From Dysgonomonas sp. 25 (lineage in GTDB: Bacteria > Bacteroidota > Bacteroidia > Bacteroidales > Dysgonomonadaceae): a stretch of DNA of 64,000 nucleotides. The stretch is taken from contig NZ_QVMN01000001.1 of NCBI RefSeq assembly GCF_010501075.1, positions 372,001 to 436,000 of the forward strand, in the 5' to 3' direction. A program made the translations under genes and the position numbers. The notes below the pieces were generated by a model. That model did no database searches, had not been told where the DNA came from, and worked only from the letters and a program-made list of their open reading frames with translations. This document shows positions 60,949 to 64,000 of the stretch, one piece after another (position 1 is the stretch's first letter; each line of letters opens with the position of its first letter).

Positions 60949-61778
60949 TATTTTGCATTTAATTGTTTCCGAATCCACTCTACCGTCAGGATACAACCCG
61001 GCGTATAAACGGTTCCATGATTAAATCCTTCTACTTCGTAAAGGACAGCATTCTTGTTACCCAACGCCTCTATCACAGATAGCAGGTGCGCATTTTCTTC
61101 CCAACGGGAAGTCATTTCGAGATGACGCCCGCCGGTAACCAGCAATATAGGCATCAGATTCTCGCGTACCTTATTGATAGGTGCATATTCGTCGATGTAT
61201 GGTATCTTATCGGGATGCGGCATACCACGCTCTTTGCGGATGGTATAGTGCGTATTCGTCTGCCCGCTTATCGGTGCTAATCCGGCTATTTTATCGGCAT
61301 CTACGCCATAAGCAGCCATATATGATTTATCCAGCCCCACGATAAGGCTCAAATATCCTCCGGCAGAGTGCCCCGAGACAAAGACCTTATCAGGATTGCC
61401 ACCATAAGCAGCTATATTTTTGATTGTCCATGCTACCGATTGTGCGGCATCCTGAATATAGGCAGGGTGTTGAGCCATCGGACTGAGGCGATAGTTCACA
61501 GCCACGACTGCAAAGCCTTTATCCTTAAACTCATCGGGGATATGTTTTCCTCCTACTTCCAATCCTCCTCCGTGAAACCAGATAATGGTAGGGAAGTCTT
61601 TCTCATTCTCGGGATAATAAATATCGAGTTTGCAACGCTCTTTTTTGTAGCTATCCGTCTCGTTAGCATCGATATAAGAGACATCCGTGAGTAATTTGTA
61701 GCGGATTTCTTTTTTCTCCTGTCCCCATACACCGATAGTGAACAATAGGATGGTAATAATAAGTAGGCTCTTTTTCAT
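60948..61778 (-). CDS. alpha/beta-hydrolase esterase, exported
   Basis: 276 residues, signal peptide LLIITILLFTIGVWG. The oxyanion-hole motif is WFHGGGLEVGG, the nucleophile elbow GHSAGGYLS, and HGTVY near the end holds the catalytic His. It fits the carboxylesterase/BD-FAE group. TsaB follows immediately, although the two have unrelated jobs. Confidence 0.85.
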   Translation of the reverse strand: MKKSLLIITILLFTIGVWGQEKKEIRYKLLTDVSYIDANETDSYKKERCKLDIYYPENEKDFPTIIWFHGGGLEVGGKHIPDEFKDKGFAVVAVNYRLSPMAQHPAYIQDAAQSVAWTIKNIAAYGGNPDKVFVSGHSAGGYLSLIVGLDKSYMAAYGVDADKIAGLAPISGQTNTHYTIRKERGMPHPDKIPYIDEYAPINKVRENLMPILLVTGGRHLEMTSRWEENAHLLSVIEALGNKNAVLYEVEGFNHGTVYTPGCILTVEWIRKQLNAK

Positions 61779-61791
61779 GATCGTAGAGGTT

Positions 61792-62505
61792 TTATTTTCG
61801 TGATTTAAATTTCTCCAGAACGGTAATCAGATGATTCAGCGACGCTAAATCGTAGCGGACATGATTGCGCAAATAATTCATATCCAACCTATTCACCAGT
61901 TTGCGCACCTGCCAGTGACGCTTAGTATATGATTTCCCGACTAATTTGTATATATCATTCAAATCCTTTGCAGGATGTTTTCTCGTTTCAGGGTTTATAG
62001 CATAGGGATCGAAGCCCAGATGTTTTTTTATAAAGCTCCCTGTCAGTCGTCTATCCACTTTGCGCAGATGGGTTGTATCTGCCAGAAACCATGTTTCGAC
62101 CTCGTGAACGGCAATAATAATGTCGAAATACCCTGCTTCGTCCTTCATCGAATTAGGGAGGAAGCGCAATCCTTTTTCTAACTTAGGCAATTCGTCTATC
62201 GGAATCGGATAAAGGTCTCTCACCCCGACAATCATCGAATAGTTATTCTTCCTGAGGCTGGCAATATTATCCAGTATCTCCGACTTCACACGGTTATCCG
62301 AACCACAATCCGAAATCAATATCTCGTACCGGGGATTTATCGCAATATTACGGATGATGGTTATATCCTGTTTGGGGATATTCGTCCCACCCCTGAATTG
62401 CTTCAATAAGATACTGGTATGCTGCGCACCCAGAATCTCTTTTACAAGGCGATTCAGGAAGATTTGCTCCGTTTGGCCCTCGACAAAAAAGGCGATTCGT
62501 TTCAT
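61792..62505 (-). CDS. TOPRIM/DUF4276-like protein, partner of an ATPase
   Basis: 237 residues from the ATG at 62505 (MKRIAFFVEGQTEQIF). The Glu in FVEGQTE, the strand-loop ILISDCGSDNRV, VGVRDLYP and AVHEVETWFLAD fit a TOPRIM-like nuclease core as found in DUF4276/RloB-type proteins. A basic helical tail follows. The ATPase gene ends 7 nt upstream, so the pair is one transcript. Analogous ATPase-TOPRIM pairs act against phages (for example AbiL or PARIS-type), but homology to any named system is not shown. Confidence 0.65.
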   Translation of the reverse strand: MKRIAFFVEGQTEQIFLNRLVKEILGAQHTSILLKQFRGGTNIPKQDITIIRNIAINPRYEILISDCGSDNRVKSEILDNIASLRKNNYSMIVGVRDLYPIPIDELPKLEKGLRFLPNSMKDEAGYFDIIIAVHEVETWFLADTTHLRKVDRRLTGSFIKKHLGFDPYAINPETRKHPAKDLNDIYKLVGKSYTKRHWQVRKLVNRLDMNYLRNHVRYDLASLNHLITVLEKFKSRK

Positions 62506-62512
62506 AAAAGTA

Positions 62513-63637
62513 TCAGTCTTCGGTATCCGGTGTATCGTCTTCCTCTTCTGTTCCAAATCCTTTCTTATAGAAGTCGGTGGCGAGGAAATCAAAGTTATTT
62601 AGCCCTGTATATCTAAAATCTTCGAATGTTTCTTTCGAGTTCATATAATTATAAAAGACCGATTCTTCTTTTTTGCGGTCTATTACCGTCCAGTACCGAA
62701 GCGATATATTATTCATAATATAGCGGTCGTTGGTCGTTATGAACATCTGCAGATTGGAATTATTGATTTTTCGCGAGATAACACCCATCATCTCCCGCGA
62801 ACGGTCGAAATCGATGCCTTCGCCTATGTCATCCAGCAATACACACACTTCCAGATTCTTCATCAGCGCATAGGTCAGATGAATAAACATAGCCAGCGCG
62901 CGAAACATGCCATGCGACATTTCGTGCTGATTAATCGTATATTTCCCGTCTTCCTCTACCGCAAGCCCGTAGCCCTTGCCGTTGCGTTTTATCTTAACCT
63001 CCGACACAGGATAGCCGATATGCTGCATGCATTGTACGATATCGCGGACAAACTCGTCTCCAAATTCGTCCAATCCTCTGTAAAATGTATATATCAGGTT
63101 TTCCGTCTCGTTCGGGTTCGATTCGCGCGCCTCTCTCACGGTATAATCCTCTACCAAATGATTTTTCTCATATTGGTTCGAGAACATAAAGCTTTTCAGG
63201 CTCGCCCCCCACTTCACGATAGGGTATGAGTATTCGTTCTGGATTACTGTAATAGCCGGAATAACAGGGTCTACAGAGATAGAAGCTTCGGTGCGGTCAA
63301 AAATCTTCTTTCCATTCACAACCAGCACTTCTTCTGTTATCTCCCTGTTTTTATAGCCGATACAGTACCTAAAGTCGGTTTCGTCGTCGCCCAGAATCAG
63401 TTCGTACCTTTCGGTAGGATAGAATGTATTTTCGACAGTACGGTTTCCTGTAAACAAATCACTTATCGTACGGACGACATTCAATGTCCGGCTTTTTCCC
63501 GAGGCATTTTTCCCTACCAGCAGGTTGAGATTGCCAAATTCAGCATAAGCATCCTCTCCGGGTTTTCCCTTCCCGATGATTTTCCATTCGCGGGGTTCGC
63601 CTTGGAAACGGGTATATTTCAATGCTTTTAGTAACAT
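62513..63637 (-). CDS. AAA-type (AAA15-like) ATPase, partner of a TOPRIM-like protein
   Basis: 374 residues. Walker A is LVGKNASGKSRT near the N-terminus; after an about 180-residue insertion comes a signature-like SHGMFRALAMFIHL, then Walker B VCVLLDDIGEGIDF and the switch strand LQMFITTNDRYIMN. The ABC-type SMC-like ATPase with late Walker B is the AAA15/AAA21 layout of OLD-like proteins. The C-terminus is acidic. Its own -7 element TATATTTG lies at 63666-63673. It shares a promoter with the TOPRIM-like gene. Confidence 0.8.
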   Translation of the reverse strand: MLLKALKYTRFQGEPREWKIIGKGKPGEDAYAEFGNLNLLVGKNASGKSRTLNVVRTISDLFTGNRTVENTFYPTERYELILGDDETDFRYCIGYKNREITEEVLVVNGKKIFDRTEASISVDPVIPAITVIQNEYSYPIVKWGASLKSFMFSNQYEKNHLVEDYTVREARESNPNETENLIYTFYRGLDEFGDEFVRDIVQCMQHIGYPVSEVKIKRNGKGYGLAVEEDGKYTINQHEMSHGMFRALAMFIHLTYALMKNLEVCVLLDDIGEGIDFDRSREMMGVISRKINNSNLQMFITTNDRYIMNNISLRYWTVIDRKKEESVFYNYMNSKETFEDFRYTGLNNFDFLATDFYKKGFGTEEEDDTPDTED

Positions 63638-63665
63638 AGCAACGTCTTTCGTTTATATTTATAAT

Positions 63666-63673
63666 CAAATATA
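63666..63673 (-). promoter_or_regulatory. -7 element of the ATPase/TOPRIM operon
   Basis: TATATTTG on the minus strand, 28 nt before the ATPase start. Confidence 0.5.
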
Positions 63674-63706
63674 CGGCATTTATATGAATTTTTCCTCCCC
63701 GGGAAA

Positions 63707-64000
63707 CTATAAATCCTTTCTTAAAGATAATGCTTCCAATGCACGTGCCATATCCTCGGGCGTATCTATCCCGATTGTCTCCAAACCGGTATATCCTACC
63801 CGGATGCGGTAGCCGTTCTCTATCCATCGCAATTGCTCCAGCGATTCGGCCTTCTCGAGTGCCGATGGAGGAAGCTTTGTTATCTGTGACAGAACATCCG
63901 CACGATAAGCATACATGCCTATATGCTTGTAGAATGTTTGCTTCTCCAGCCACTCCGCCGGTTTGGCGTCTCTTACGAAAGGAATAACCGAACGGCTGAA
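63707..64000 (-). CDS. kdsB: 3-deoxy-manno-octulosonate cytidylyltransferase, 3' part
   Basis: The last 97 residues of a protein that begins beyond the window. [10 protein letters not shown], then [25 protein letters not shown], and [11 protein letters not shown] match the C-terminus of KdsB, which makes CMP-Kdo for lipopolysaccharide. The frame is open to the window edge. Confidence 0.9.
   Translation of the reverse strand, partial: FSRSVIPFVRDAKPAEWLEKQTFYKHIGMYAYRADVLSQITKLPPSALEKAESLEQLRWIENGYRIRVGYTGLETIGIDTPEDMARALEALSLRKDL

Overview
The window looks like a chromosomal segment of a Bacteroidales bacterium, most plausibly a Dysgonomonas-like member (inference). Supporting signs are many Bacteroidetes-type promoters (TTTG, 19-20 nt, TAnnTTTG), parts of the type IX secretion system (PorE-like and PorD/DUF4835), a protease with a short C-terminal sorting-like tail, an S46 dipeptidyl peptidase, a GH92 glycosidase, a FISUMP-domain protein, type B L31, and an alpha-2-macroglobulin without the thioester motif. 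There is no rRNA operon, prophage, IS element or CRISPR array. Most of the window is ordinary core genome.

Layout. 1-6.6 kb (+ strand): end of a DUF1266-like gene, dusB, a DKNYY-type lipoprotein, an alpha/beta hydrolase, cysS and tyrS, then tRNA-Gln and an ABC-F ATPase. 8.6-15.3 kb (- strand): a tight cluster nudix-aroK-secreted protease-radA-PstS-like-folC. 15.7-18 kb (+): a BlaI-type repressor and an M56 peptidase whose tail resembles a TonB-receptor plug, followed by a 53-residue small gene and tRNA-Leu. 18.7-27 kb: GH92, DUF3788, RDD, HAD, then on the - strand porE-porD-HD phosphohydrolase. 27.1-34.3 kb (+): a giant alpha-2-macroglobulin, an L,D-transpeptidase and a DUF1573 protein. 34.3-38 kb (-): S46 peptidase and a flippase. 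38-40.2 kb: a repeat-rich stretch with a (CA)12 tract and a FISUMP protein. 40.2-48.7 kb: zinc exporter, tilS, a toxin-antitoxin pair, prmA, a large L,D-transpeptidase, era and a surface lipoprotein. 48.7-56.5 kb: exported superoxide dismutase, a LuxR-type regulator with a ScdA/hemerythrin-like N-terminus, a peptide transporter, a lactonase-like lipoprotein, L31, and an unusual pair made of a YbjN-like protein and a cytosolic trypsin-like protease with a zinc ribbon. 56.9-64 kb (-): a second BlaI/M56 operon with a TPR protein, tsaB with an esterase, an AAA ATPase/TOPRIM-like pair that resembles a defence module, and the end of kdsB.

The points most worth following up are: (1) a modular family of intergenic repeats, with about 52-bp inverted-repeat units that carry a promoter-like core, seen in full or in part at five places; (2) a (CA)12 tract in a short reading frame where gain of one CA unit would open a frame running into the start of the next gene; (3) the ATPase/TOPRIM pair; (4) the YbjN-like/protease pair; and (5) two BlaI/M56 systems with recognisable operators, one having a damaged zinc motif in the peptidase.
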